A stretch of DNA of 64,000 bases from Dioscorea cayenensis subsp. rotundata (Eukaryota > Streptophyta > Magnoliopsida > Dioscoreales > Dioscoreaceae). The stretch spans positions 29,077,016 to 29,141,015 of the forward strand of contig NC_052475.1 in NCBI RefSeq assembly GCF_009730915.1, given 5' to 3'. Under the pieces are notes generated by a model. It was not told the origin of the DNA, ran no database searches, and saw nothing but the letters and a program-made list of their open reading frames with translations. Shown one piece after another: positions 48,780 to 61,732 of the stretch. The stretch's first letter is position 1; each line of letters starts with the position of its first letter. The position numbers and the translations under genes are program-made.

Positions 48780-50460
48780 AATTATAACAATTTTTTAATT
48801 CCTTTTATTATTGTCTGGTTTTATTTGAACCTCTAGTCTTACTTCATAGTTGTTAGAATATTAATTATTTTTAAATTACTAAATTAATTTTTAAAAAGTG
48901 ATAGATTGTCGGATGAATTAAAATTAAGGTTTGGAATCCGGAATCTGGAAGATTCGTGTTGGGTTTGGTCAGAATCTCAGATAACATGACTTTTGGATTA
49001 AATTTTTTAATATTTAAAAAATATATATGTTTTTTAAAGGACACTTTATATTATTCAAATATAAAGTATTTTGTTTGGATTTTTAAAGATGAAATTATTT
49101 TTGTTTTTATAATTCAACATTAAAAAAATAGTATATTTTTTCAATATTCAAAATATTAAATGTACAAAAAAATATTTCACATAGAACCAATGAAATTTTT
49201 AACTCAAAAAATCTTTTAAATTCCGCAGCTGATAAAAAATAAGAGAGAGAAATGTCTTAAAAGGAAGAAATAGGGTTAATATTTAGAGAAAGAGAGAGGC
49301 ATGGAGAGCGTGCGAAGGGAAGGGGGATATCAGGTTAGGTTTCGGAGATTATTGGATCAAGATCTAAATTGCTCCCAAGATTGTCTCGTAAAGTAACATG
49401 AGGCTCTATGCACATAGTTATTTATTATACATTAAATTATACACTCTCCGGCCCTTTTTACTTAATCATATTTTATATTTTTTTAATCATTTTTACTTGT
49501 TGATTTTGAAAATTTATGAAGTATTTTTCATATTTATTTTTTATATTTATTATTTCAACAAATTATATTCACTATATATATAAAAACATATTTTAAATAA
49601 AAATAATATTAAAAAATTAATATAAATTTTATAAATTTTATATTACTCACTAAACTTCAACCAATTTTTATTTTTGTTAAAATAAAAAAAATCAGAGGGA
49701 GTAATTATAAATTGTCATTCATTGTGCATTTTGCAATTATTTAGTTATTTAATACTACTAACTATCCATCTCTAATGAATAGATATTAAATAAATATTTC
49801 TCATTTGTTAAAATTTTATTTACTATCACTTTTGTTATAGAAAAGTAGTAATTTTTTTTTTAAAAAAAAAATGAGAGACTGAGAGATCATCTCATTTTGC
49901 AATGGGTTAAAAGATACGGCTTATTTAATTTATCAAGTCAATATGGGTCTTTGTCAAGTTCCTCTTCCAAAGTAAAGAAGACAAACTCTACTTGTGAGTC
50001 GAAAAAAATCACTGAGTATATTACTTATTAATCAGTTCCAATTTTAAGTTTTCAGAAATTATTTAATAAATCATCATTCTAATATTATATATATATATAT
50101 ATATATTAATCAGATAAAAATTTAAATAATTTTTAAGATTGTAATTATCTGTAATTTTTTGAGATTGATGGTTATATTCTCACACACATCCTCTTCCGCA
50201 TCATCGAATAAAATTAGCGTAACTCTTCCATTAGATAACCTTTGAAATCTAATTCTTGATAAACAGAGAGAAAACATAAAAAAAATTATGTTTTGGATTA
50301 TTTAATTATACTTAATCCCATAATTAATTAACCATAGGCACAAATATAAAAAGGCTTACGTGTCAGGCACTGACAGGCATTGCAACTTCTGATCTTCTCT
50401 GACCTGGTGAGCTAATCTTATCAAGAGACAGCGCGCTGCACGAGCGTAACTCGTGAGATA
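48780..50460. other. Divergent spacer between PTB and KH genes
   Basis: AT-rich, containing a Stowaway-like MITE (separate entry) and an (AT)n run near 50088-50105. Promoters of the two RNA-binding protein genes should lie near the edges. No gene seen. Confidence 0.5.
49440..49703. mobile_element. Stowaway-like (Tc1/mariner) MITE
   Basis: TA|CACTCTCCGGCCCTTTTT at the left and AATCAGAGGGAG|TA at the right resemble the CTCCCTCCG(T)-type terminus of plant Stowaway elements, with TA duplications. About 264 bp, AT-rich, non-coding; the terminal repeats are diverged, so it is an old copy. Confidence 0.65.
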
Positions 50461-50479
50461 TTTTGGTTTCTTTCTAATT

Positions 50480-51917
50480 GTTTGTGGTCCTTGCGCGCAT
50501 CCGAAGACTGAGCTCTCTCCCTCCTCCGCCTAGGGTTTTGCGAGGAGTAGGGAACCGATTTGCCGAGGTTTGTGATTTCCTCAACCTCTCGGAGTTCTCC
50601 AATTTTGTGAGTAATTGGCTGTTCTTCGGGAATTTTTATTTTTTAATTATTTTTTTAGATATATATATATATATATATAGTTGGATTGATGCTGCTATCA
50701 ATTATTTAGGTTGGATGGATTTGATCTGTTTTTTTGTTTGGTTGCTTGATTAGGAAGGAGAAGATGTGGGTGTTGGTGTTCTGAATGTTTGATTTCCTTC
50801 TATTTGTGCGAGTTTTGGATCTAGGGTTCTGTTTTATGTGTGGTTGAGATTGCTTGGTTGAACATGTTTCGAATAATTTTCGGATTTTTTAGGGTTTTTA
50901 TTAATGTACCTTGAGAAGCCTTCTGAAGTTTTAATTTTTATTTTGTTAATTTTACAACAACATCATCAAGAACTAGAAGAAGCTGGGAGTCCCAACTATT
51001 TAGGGTGAATCCTTTCCTTCCATTCCGCTGTGGCAGCGTACAATCAGTTGTTAAACTTTTGTCATAACAATGGACTTGAATCTTTTATTTTGTTAGGTTT
51101 CTTGGAAAAAAAATTCTTCTCCCAATTTTTATATTTTTATTCTCTGCAGGATATTAACTTTTTAATATTTCGACTAATATGTGCTGTGAATTACTTGAAA
51201 TGACTTCTTTTTGTTTAGCTGTTGATCAGAAAGAAAGAAAACTTGTGTATTGGTGCTCGAAAGACTTGACTATGTTGACTTTAGATCCAGGATTCTTTGT
51301 CTATGTGCGGTTCAGTTTGTTTGGTGGAATTAAGCTTCAAGTCCTTTTTTTTATTGGTTGATAAATGGTTACGAGTATCATATATTCTTGCGTGAACTTG
51401 TGACTGATTTCTGAATTCCCTTCTGTTGTTGAAAAGAAATCTATCTTCTTGCTAATAATGGGAGGGTGGATTTTGTTGTTGAACCTCATATGGATAGTTT
51501 TGACATCAGATGCCAATCTGTGAAAAAAATCCATTGGTAAGCCTGGATATTGATTGTGTCTCATAATTGATTGACTTTGACCATGTAGATCATGTAAATT
51601 GGATTTTCGATGACAGAAAACCAAAAAATACCTAAAAGATTTATATAACCTTGTTTCATGACTTGGAACAAACCTGAGGATGACACAATTAGGCAACATG
51701 CTAGCAAAGAATTTGGTCATTGTTTTTTCCATGTGATATTTACTTGTCGCATTCTCTGGATGTGCATCCATTATTGATTGAAGGGTTTCTCTAAAAGTGG
51801 ACTGGTATTAAATTCCTTGTTGTTAATAGTATGTTGTCTTGCGATTTAATTATGTGTTGGTTTTCTGTCCATTCAGATATTAGTCTAGTGTAAAGTCGTC
51901 AAACAAATTTTGATAAA
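50480..51917 (+). other. 5' UTR and leader intron of the KH gene
   Basis: GC-richer leader DNA at about 50480-50620 and then AT-rich intron-like DNA (with an (AT)n run near 50660). A good acceptor, TTTTCTGTCCATTCAG, ends at 51876, 41 bp before the ATG. The donor is not fixed; GTGAGTAA near 50608 is a candidate. Confidence 0.55.
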
Positions 51918-54804
51918 ATGGCCGGGCAGAGAAACAATTATGGCAAAAGGTACCATTCTCAGCCTGATTATACTGACAACAGCGGGAGCAAGAGAAGAAA
52001 TCCTGGTGATGAGAGAGATCCCTTTGCTCCTACGTCTGATGACACTGTATACCGATATTTGTGCCCTGGAAAGAAGATAGGGAGTATCATTGGCAGGGGA
52101 GGGGAAATTGTGAAACAACTCAGGGCTGATACTCAAGCCAAGATCAGAATTGGCGAATCTACTCCAGGTTGTGATGAACGGGTTATAACAATTTACAGCT
52201 CAAGCAGGGAAACTAGTACCTTTGAGGACACTGGCGATGAAATTTGTCCTGCACAAGATGCTCTCTTTAAAGTACATGAGAAGCTTATCGCTGATGAATC
52301 CCTGAATGATGAATACATTGACACAGATGCACCTCAAGTCATGGTCCGTCTGCTTGTGCCATCTGATCAGATTGGTTGCATAATTGGGAAAGGTGGGCAA
52401 ATTATTCAAAGTATTCGCAGTGAAACTGGTGCTCAAGTTCGTATTATGAAAAATGAGCATCTTCCTCCATGTGCCATTAATAATGATGAACTTCTCCAGG
52501 TACTGGTGTTCTTCTATTTTTGCTTTCTCTTTTGGGTTTTTTGCTATGAGAAACTGTATTTGCTCAACTATTCTTGTAGTGTCAATTTTTTTTTTCTCGG
52601 TTAGGAAAAACGGAAGTGTTTGTTTTCTATTGCCAGTATGGATTTTATTACTCAAACATAGCATTTCTAGAGAACCTTGTGCCTTGTGCTATTCTTTGAT
52701 GTAATAATATTATGCATCTCTACATTACATGAGCCAGGTGTTAAATTTGTATCTGTTTCTCATTGGCATTATCTGCTCGATCATGTGCATTGAATGTTGC
52801 ATCTTATTATGGCCTATGATTTTGTATAGATTTCCGGGGAAGCGCCATTAGTGAGGAAGGCTTTGTTTCAAGTTTCAACTCGTCTTCATGATAATCCATC
52901 TCGCCTCCCAGCACCTCCTAGCTGGAAATTTGCCCAGCTCATTTCCTTCAGTTGCACAGTATGGGGTTCCAAATACTGGACCACCGGTCATTGGTATGGG
53001 TCCAGTGATGGGTCATTATGGAGGTTACAAGGGTGATGTGGCAGGAGATTGGCCTTTTTACTCAGGTCCTCGGGATGAAAGTGCAGCGAGGGAATTTGGG
53101 CTGCGCTTGCTCTGCCCTTCTGTGAATATTGGAGCAGTCATTGGCAAAGGTGGTGCCATTATTAAGCAAATCAGGCAGGAATCTGGCGCAACAATTAAAG
53201 TGGACAGTTCCTCTGGTGAAGATGACTGCATTATCACAATTTCTGCGAAGGAGGTGTGGCTTTTTTTCCTTGTCCCATTATTGATATTCTATCTTTGTAT
53301 TTTAAAACAAGGAATAAACATTCATATTTGGTGCCATGGTAGTTCTTTGAGGAGGCCATATCTCCAACTTTAGAAGCTGCATTGCGCTTGCAACCTAGAT
53401 GCAGTGAGAAAACTGAGAGAGAATCTGGGGAATTTTCATTTACCACACGCCTGCTTGTACCTACATCACGTATTGGCTGTCTGATTGGTAAAGGTGGGTC
53501 TATCATCTCTGAGATGAGGAGATCTACACGAGCCAACATCCGTATCCTTTCAAAGGAAAACCTTCCAAAAGTTGCTTCAGAAGATGATGAGATGGTTCAG
53601 GTGAATAAGTGTTTCAGTTTTTCGATTCTGATAGTTAAATACTTAAATTTACATAAACATTTATATGTTCTGCATTTGTCTCTGGTAATATTTTTCAGAT
53701 CAGTGGAGACCTTGAGCTTGCCAAAAATGCTCTTGTGCAAATAACAATGCGGTTGAAAGCCAACTTTTTTGAAAGGGAGGGTGCTTTATCTGCATTTCCA
53801 CCCTCGGCTCCTTACCATCTCATGGCAAGTGATGATGGGACAAAATATGGGGGTAGGGATAGTAAGGCACATAGTCGTGGGTACTCTTCATATTCTGGTG
53901 GATATGGTTCTTCAGGTGACTTACCATCTGAAACTTATGGAGGATATAGTGGTTCCCAGGTAGACTTCTCTTAGGATGCTGTTTTTATTTTTATTTTTTG
54001 TGGAAATGAGTTTTTATCTGCATATCTGCACTGTTTCCTTTGTTTTCTATGTTCATTTCCTTAAACCTTGTTATTTTATACTTTTTTGACCTGATATACT
54101 AGCTTGAGAATTTTTCTCACTGTGCTCTGTTTTTTCCCCCGCTTTCTAGGGCGGTAGTGGTGGTAATTATGGATCATATGGTGGGTACTCTGGTCGTTCT
54201 GGTAGCGCTGGGTAAGGCTTTTCTATCTTTATTGGTTCTTCCCAAATTTGTAGATCCTGCATTGCTTGATTCAAGATAAGTTAAAAACACATTAAGAAAC
54301 ATTTTGCTAACCATCCTGACTTTGTTTTTCTAATTTATTGGAATGTCAGCATGGAAGGTAATTAAACAGATGCTCAATGTATTTTTGCCATGCATTTGTG
54401 AAACATAAACTCACGAAATTCTAATTGTTCATTTCAATTAGCCAGGTTGTCATGCACTGTTCCTCTTCTTGCAAACAATAGAAATGTGGGGTCAGTTAGG
54501 TCAGTAAAAAGTTACAAACTCTCACATTATGACTGTAATAGAGTCATGAACTTCAAATGTTCAAAAACTTACTACTGAAGACGTCTCTCTCTAGCACCAA
54601 TTCTTTTTAGAACTATCTGAACTGTTAGTTTGCTTACCGTGCTGGATGTGTTATTTTCTTGTTCGCATGCTTTACATAATATCCAAGCAACCTTTGTGTC
54701 CTTCATTAAGAAGTTGTAAATTATCTTGATCCTGATTAATAGCTGTTCTTATCAGGTTGTCTGGCCCAAACCCCGTTTCTCATGGGAAACACCATGGTTA
54801 TTAG
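51918..54804 (+). CDS. Four-KH-domain RNA-binding protein (hnRNP K/PCBP-like)
   Basis: Exons 51918-52499, 52830-53253, 53343-53600, 53699-53959, 54150-54211 and 54756-54804; 544 residues after removing one base. The N-terminus (MAGQRNNYGKRYHS) is basic. KH1 (about residue 45, IGSIIGRGGEIV), KH2 (about 145, IGCIIGKGGQII), KH3 (about 285, IGAVIGKGGAII) and KH4 (about 380, IGCLIGKGGSII) each keep the GxxG loop that grips single-stranded RNA. A Gly/Ser/Tyr-rich tail follows, ending KHHGY. The closest plant group is the KH proteins of the At4g18375/HEN4/RCF3 kind, nuclear factors in mRNA processing. At 52902-52905 the frame needs one C fewer; with it, NPSRSQHLLAG reads on correctly. Likely consensus error. 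An alternative last exon is possible (see findings). Confidence 0.88.
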
Positions 54805-57560
54805 GCTCTCAAATTTTAGGGCCTGCAGGTAGAATATTCCCCTATCTACTCTGACTTGATCCTTTTTAACAACTATGCTATCTTTAACCAAGCCAGCCAA
54901 CCTATCTCAGTCTTCTAATATGCCTATCTGTTTTTTCTTTTTACCTTTTTCCTGCCCTTCCTATCAAAACAGCTGAGATGTATGAAGCCTGGAGCCACAG
55001 CTTGTATGAAGCCTCAAGCCTAAATTCCGAAGACCAGACGCACAGAGTTGAGATCCTCCCACCTTGGAAGCTTTCTTTAGAAGCACCAACACGAATGATT
55101 CCCCATCTGATTTATTGTTGCCTTTAGAGTTTATTTGTTTCACCAAGAACCAATTGTTGAAGCCATAGATTATGCTTGGAACCAGTTGTATTAATTTCAT
55201 AGTTTAAATATTGCCTGTTCGTTTCAATACTCGCACTTTCCTTAATTGTCAAAGCTAAGTAGTTTATTTCACGTTGCAAGTGTCATCCCCCTTAAAGCTA
55301 TTGGGAAAGATACCCTATGTGGCCAAGAGCTCTTCTTTTGGAAGACATTATATTGTTTGCAGAAGTTTTTTTTCGTTCAACCTGTTCTCTGAAGCAACTG
55401 ATTGTTAAGCAACACTGGGTTTCTTCTTTATTGTTTTGTTTGGATAATTTGGACATTTCAATGTTGTTGCATTGAGTTTCTGAATTTTAGCGTGTAGTTT
55501 ATTTATGTGGATCTCATATATCTAAGCAGGCAACTTGCAATATTATGTTGTGCAGGGATTCTGAGGTTGTTTTTGCCATGATCCACACTTCAAAATAAAT
55601 TTCTTTCATGCTTTGGTAGAACTTTTAAGAATAAGATAACAACTATGTATGTTACTTAGCATGACTTGCCATGTCAGCAATGGTTTCTAAGGGCTGTTTT
55701 TAGATGATTATTTTTGCTACCATTATATGACATCACTAATCTTATGGTGATGGGTAAGGATGTTGAAGTAGCTCAATACATGACCATTCTTCTCGTTTCT
55801 GGCATTTTAGGTGAGCTGCAACTTCTATTGAATTGGTTTTATATTTACTGCTTAGTACTGATGCATGGCTTGAGATATGTCATTTAACCTCGGTATATGT
55901 TTTCAGTACGATCATTTGCAGGCTATTAGCAGCATGTGTGTTTTTTGCTTGAACCCGGTAAGAATTCTATTCATGTGTTTCCATATATGTAGAGAAGGAT
56001 TTGTCTTCATAGTACTGTTTTGGTATTGTAGTTTTATCTTCACATTTGTCAGGTACATTTGCTGCACTTCATTTGTTTTGCTCTACTACTATAAGTCACT
56101 TGATAAAAGCTACAATTGTCTGGTTGTAATTTGCAATCTCAGTTGTTTATTTGAGATGTAGATCAGTTAATGAGAACAGGAAGGCCCGGCGTAATGAAGA
56201 AAGAGGTGCTGATTTGGACCTCTTGGTGTGTTCTACATGTTCTACATGCCTCTCTATTTTGAGGTTCAAGGCTCTTTTTTAATCTTGTTACCAGTGATTT
56301 TTTTAATATGTAATTATTTAAAAATGGTTTAATTGCCGTACAGGTTTGTGAAATTGTGTACTTTTTGTTTTTTTTTATTTTTTGCAATATTTATAGGTAC
56401 AATTAAGCTCTCATATTTAGTCAAGTTGGATCATTCTAGTCCTCGGCGTAGATTGCAAAGTGTTCATGTCAAAAAAATATTGCAAGTACTAAAAAGACAA
56501 AAAGTACACAATTACAGGGACCTGTACGACAATTAAACCTTTAAAAAATCCAGTTTCCAAATATATGACAATGGGTGTGTATTGTTTTTGGTATGCTGGA
56601 GACCGCTTTGCGGATCCATGTTGTGTCCAGCTATGAAATACTTATTTGATGTATGATTGAATTGTTGTCTGTTGCTGTGAGATTATGTAGGTGTGCTTTT
56701 TAAGGGAGCAACAAGATTTCTAAGCCAATGAGGGCATGCTCTCTATGGTCATACCCCAGATTTTTTATATAATGTAATAATGTACGCAATTATTATGTGT
56801 CACAGTTGTGTTTTTGTGGCTGCTTTTGTGGCATTATTGCTTCTTTAGGTTTTTCTTTGTCATGTTCCTGAACATGTAAAAATTGATGCATCTCTTTCCC
56901 GTTTGGGTTTATCATGTTTGATCTGTGTGTTTATGGTGTTCTTGAACAAGGATAATATTTCTGATGTCTTCTCTGGGCTATGATTTTTCTTGTTCCTGAA
57001 TTGGCAAAGCTAAATTCAGATCGTGTTGTTGACTGAACCTTTTGTTGTATTTTATTGTAAAAACAACTTTATTTTTACCAACAAATTTTTAAAATGAATA
57101 ATAACCATTATAATTTATTTGGGAATTATCAAACAATTATTCTTGCAAGTTTACGCAAATGAAATGGTAATAAATTTTAGATGGAAAGCTTTTATTTGAA
57201 GTGGATCAAATTTTGAAGTAGGTGTTTATTTGAAGTAGATTAAATTTTGGAGTAATAATATCACAATTTTTTTAAAAAAAAATTAACTAATTAAAACATT
57301 TGAAAATTTGGTGGGATAAAAGGTGAAATGTAGCAATAAATATAGGTATTCTCTCGAGTCTTGGGACATTTGAATTTTATGTTTTCATGGAAAATAACAT
57401 AAATAACTCAAAAACAAAACAAAAAAAATTAACAACGGAATATTTAAGTTTATTTCACAAAATTAAAAATTTAAATAAATAATAAGCAATTAGTAATTTT
57501 AGACAGGTGTGAATGCGAAAAACAATTTCCCTTATTTTTATAATTTATTAAATATCTTCT
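54805..57560. other. 3' region of the KH gene and spacer
   Basis: Probable long 3' UTR to about 55.2 kb, then AT-rich DNA with a 214-bp MITE at 56.3 kb. No gene recognised. Confidence 0.5.
56326..56539. mobile_element. 214-bp MITE with long inverted ends (MULE-type)
   Basis: GGTTTAATTGCCGTACAGGT at the left pairs with ACCTGTACGACAATTAAACC at the right, and pairing extends through AATTGTGTACTTTTTGT, giving ends of about 45 bp. Flanks TTTAAAAAT (56317-56325) and TTTAAAAAA (56540-56548) match at 8 of 9 bases, which fits the 9-bp duplication of Mutator-like elements. No coding capacity. Confidence 0.8.
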
Positions 57561-58038
57561 TATCGGATCCTTTCTTCAAAAGAAAATAAATCGAACCCGA
57601 TCCGCTGAGCGCTCTCCTTCCTCTCCTTCTGGTTTTCCTTCAAAACCCGCGTCTTTGGCAGGAGCTCCAACGGAGGCCATTATCCGTTTCCTTGATTCTC
57701 CATGCCATGCAACTCCACCGGGTATACACGACCTCGCTTTCCCTTCTGAAGATTGCCTCCTTGGATGCTTTGATGCGTTGATTTTCATTAATTTTGTTGT
57801 TCTTCATAAAGAGCGCATCATTTTTTTGCTTTTTTAACCATTTGTATTGCTTGAAATCAATGGTTTTCAGTGTTAAGAATTGTTCTCCATGTCATACGCT
57901 CATGGAGTACTTATACTTTCTCTTTCTCTTTCTCTTCTGGGGATTATTTTTTCTACTGCTTGATGCGATGCTCTGATGTTCATGTCTTGGCTTGTGATCC
58001 TTTTTATAGATTCATGTTCATCGTGATAAAAAAAAGCC
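57561..58038 (+). promoter_or_regulatory. Leader region of the PPR gene
   Basis: GC-richer, CpG-containing DNA from about 57570 to 57780 in an AT-rich setting, upstream of the PPR start. It probably holds the transcription start and 5' UTR, perhaps with a leader intron. No TATA box fixed. Confidence 0.4.
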
Positions 58039-61000
58039 ATGTTTTTGAAGATTAGGAAGTGTGTCCCATGTCTAAGATTTCTTTATTTTGTGGAAAGCCG
58101 TTCATTTTCTTCAATTCGTGCAAAAATTCTAACTTCCGTTGAGGAATCTGGATCCAATTTAGCATCTGATTTTCAGCCAGAATCATATCTTGGAGTAGGA
58201 AAGACTGTTTTTTCCAAGTGCTCTTACATGTGGGAGAAGAAAGCTGCCACCTTGACGGAAAATTCATCCTTGCAGGACCTCCTTCTGATGTCTCTAGACT
58301 TGTTCCCGGAGACTATCCGCCGGTTCTGGAGAGTGTCGGCCTTGAAACCCGAAGATTTTCTTGAAATATTGCTGAGTTGTGGGCCAGAGATGAATTTGAG
58401 AAAAGTGGATTTCTTATGGAAGTTGTTTGGCTGGGCTGCTAGGCAGGGTGAGGGTTTTCATCATCTTCCAAGGTCTTATGAGATTATGCTTTCAATGCTT
58501 ATTCAAGAACAGATGTATGATGAAGCGGAGTCATTGCTTCTGTCTGATGATACCCGGGGAGTTGTCTCTGGAGCTGGTGAGATGTTTAGTGCAGTCATTC
58601 AAGGTTATGCTAATGCTTCAAGGATGGATGATTCAATTGCATTGTATGATAATGCTAGAAATCAAGGCTTAGTACCATCCGTTTCCTGTTTCAAGGCTCT
58701 CCTTAATGCTTTGATTAGGAATAAGAATGCCGAGTTTGCTGTAAGAGTTTATATGGATATGATAGATGTTGGGCATGGATTAAGTTCAGAAGAACATATT
58801 CTTGATTTTGTCGTTAGAGAATTGGCTAAGAGAGGTGAGATGCTCAGTGCTGTAAACATGCTTAGGAGAGTAAAGGATGTTTGGAATCAAAGCCAGTCTT
58901 GCAGTTCTCTCAGAAATTGCTGAAGGTTACTGCAAGAAGAAAGATTATGAAGATATGCTTAAGTTTATGAAGGAATGGGAAGTCATCCCCAAAACTCATA
59001 GTTGTAATAAAATAACTTCTGCTCTGTGTAGGAATTTAGCTTCTGAAGAAGCTTGGTCCTATGTGCAGAAGATGGAGGTTTTAGGTTTTGATCCGGATGC
59101 TGTAACATTTGGAATTCTTATTGTTCAAAGTTGCATTGAAGGAAAACTGAAAAGTGGCTTCCTTTTTTTGGCTGAATGTTTCTCTAGAAAAATAAAGCCT
59201 GATGTTTGTGCTTATAATGCATTAATCAGTGGGGTTTTTAAGGAGGGGATGGGTCAGCATGCAAAAGTTATTTATGAGGACATGATCGAGAAGGATTTAA
59301 AGCCAGATTTAGCAACTTTCAGGATTCTGTTGGCAGGCTACTGTCTGTGTAGACAATTTGATGAAGTTAAAGAGGTTATCAGTAAGATGGTGGATTGTGG
59401 TATGATTTCTCTGGCTTTCACTGAGGATGCTCTCTCGAAAGCCTTTATGTTGTTGGGTCTTGATCACTTGGGTGTGAAAGTGAAGCGGGATAATTATGCC
59501 GGGCTTTTGAAAGCTGAATTCTTCGACTCTCTTGGTAATGGTCTATACTTAGAGACTAATCTTGATGAATATGAACGGATCTTAGATGATATATTGAATA
59601 ATGAGATTATCCCCAAATTTGATTCCCATTTACTAAAGTACTGTCTGGAAGGTGATATAGGAAGTGCACTCAGAGTGATGAAGAAAGTGGTTCAGTGGGG
59701 GCATGCCGTCTCTTTGTCTACATTCTTCACATTACTGAAAGGCTTATGTGAATCTCTGAATCACATAAAAGAAGTAATTAGTTTATTGGATGAAATGCCT
59801 GAATTATATAACCAATTAGAAAAAGGCACTCTTAATTTTCTTATTCAAAGTTTAAGCAAGAACTGGATGACAATGCATGCGAAGTTGATGGTTGATGAGA
59901 TGCTCAAAAAGGAAATGCTGGTTGAGAGCAGTACTTATACAGCTCTGATAATGGGATTCTGCAAAGAAGACAATATTGGAGGACTTAAAGAATGCTTGGA
60001 AGTTGCAAAAGTTATTGCTTGGCTGCCAGCTCTTGGGGAGATAAAGGTTCTTATCAGTTGTCTGTGCAAGTGGAGTATGATCAAGGAAGTGCTAGACCTT
60101 TTTGATATTCTCGCTCCAAGGAACTGCCACTTGTTCTTCAATATTTGCAATGACATTCTAAGGGAGTTGTGTGCGGGGAATTTTACAATCATCGGATGCT
60201 TATTGCTGGAGGAGCTTCTTCAGAGGGGCTTTATTTTGGATCATGAAGCCTATGTAAACATAATCAAAGGTTTTATAAAGGAGCAGAAATTTGCTGAAGC
60301 ATTAGGGATTGTTGATATTGTACTTGGGAAGAACATAAGCCTATCAGAAAGTTCATATCAATTATTTGTACCTTTGTTGATCCGGTTTAACCGAGTTGAG
60401 GAGGTAATTAATCTAAAGCAAGCAATGTTAAACAGGCAACCAGAAACTGTTAATTTTCTTTATGGCCCCATTTTGAATCATTTATGCAAATTAGCGAGGA
60501 TTGATGAGGCGACAGTTCAGTTGCGACAAGTGCTTGCTGCTAAGGTATATCCAGATGACAAGACCCTTAACATCTTGTTGCAGGGATATTGTGAAGGAAA
60601 CAATTTGGGAAAGGCATGTGAGATACTACCTATAATTTTCAGGCATCACTCTGCTCTTTCCCTTGCTAGCTTTCGTTGTCTAGTTCGCCAATTTTGTGCA
60701 CATGATCTACTATCTAGTGCCTTTAAACTTAGAAAGATGATTGATCAGGGAGGAGGGATTCAACCTCTCATCTTATATAATATCTTGATTTATTATTTGT
60801 TTCAATTGGGATGCAGTTTGCATGTCGAGATTTTGTTAAATGAAATGCAAACAACTCATGTGTCTCCGGATCAAGTTACTTATGATTTCCTCATAAGCGG
60901 CTTTTCTAGGTGTGGAAATTTCTCAAAATCTGTGGAGGTACTTCATACAATGGTTTCCAAGGGTTTGAGACCAAGCAACCGTAGCCTACGAAAAGTAGTT

Positions 61001-61732
61001 TGTTGCCTTTGCAATAGCAGCAGACTTGATGAAGCTTTAGCACTGAGCACGGTGATGGAACATAGAAGGTGGAAGTACGGTTCAGTCATCCAAAATGCAA
61101 TTGTTGGAGGCCTTCTTTCATCTGGACAACATAAAGAAGCTGAACTCTTCTTGAATAGAATTGAAGAAAAGGATCTGATTCTCAAGACCACCGACTATGA
61201 TCTTCTGATTAAACAATTTTGCAAACATGGGAGCATGAAAAGGGCTGTGGAATTGTTGAATGTGATGCTAAAGAAGGGCAAGCATCCTAATGAAACTAGT
61301 TATAATTCAGTCATCTGTGTTCTATGTGCTTCTAAATCATTTGATCTCGCTCTCGACTTCTATTCAGAGATGCAGCACAAGAACCTTAAGCCATATATGG
61401 AAACATGTGATAGACTCATCTATGGCCTTTGTAGCAATGGGAGAACTGATGAAGCCAACACAGTCCTTGAAACACTGCCGCGCTGTGGTTTGATTCCCAC
61501 CAGTCATATGTACAAGTATATAATCGATAGATACTGTGCAGAAAATAATCTGGACAAAGCATCAAAACTATTACATGAGATGCAGCAAAATGGATGTTCA
61601 CCCAATTTTGAGACTCAATGGACTTTAATAAGCAGTTTAAGCAATGACACTAGAAAGGAAAGAAGTAAAGTTGGTGAGGGATTCTTGTCTCGTCTTCTCT
61701 CTGACAGCAGCCCTTTCTCGAACGCTTTTTAA
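58039..61732 (+). CDS. Large P-class pentatricopeptide repeat protein
   Basis: Intronless. The start MFLKIRKCVPCLRFLYFVES with Arg and Ser and no acids looks like a mitochondrial presequence. From about residue 160 the protein is almost solid 35-residue PPR motifs with the usual (V/T)xYNxLIxGxC and GxxPD endings, such as VCAYNALISGVFKEG and MIEKDLKPDLATF. No E or DYW domain follows; it ends LLSDSSPFSNAF. P-class PPR proteins bind organellar RNA base by base and act in its stability, splicing or translation. Size and tail resemble Arabidopsis At5g15280 (1227 residues); the corrected length here is 1230. One extra base at about 58877-58882 (GATGTTTGG) splits the frame into 294 and 951 codons; both halves join in register once it is removed, so I infer one gene. 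Confidence 0.88.

Noticed and set aside
57576-57788. Minus-strand 70-codon frame upstream of the PPR gene
   Set aside because: Antisense to the probable PPR leader, with no family match; GC-rich leader DNA often leaves such frames.
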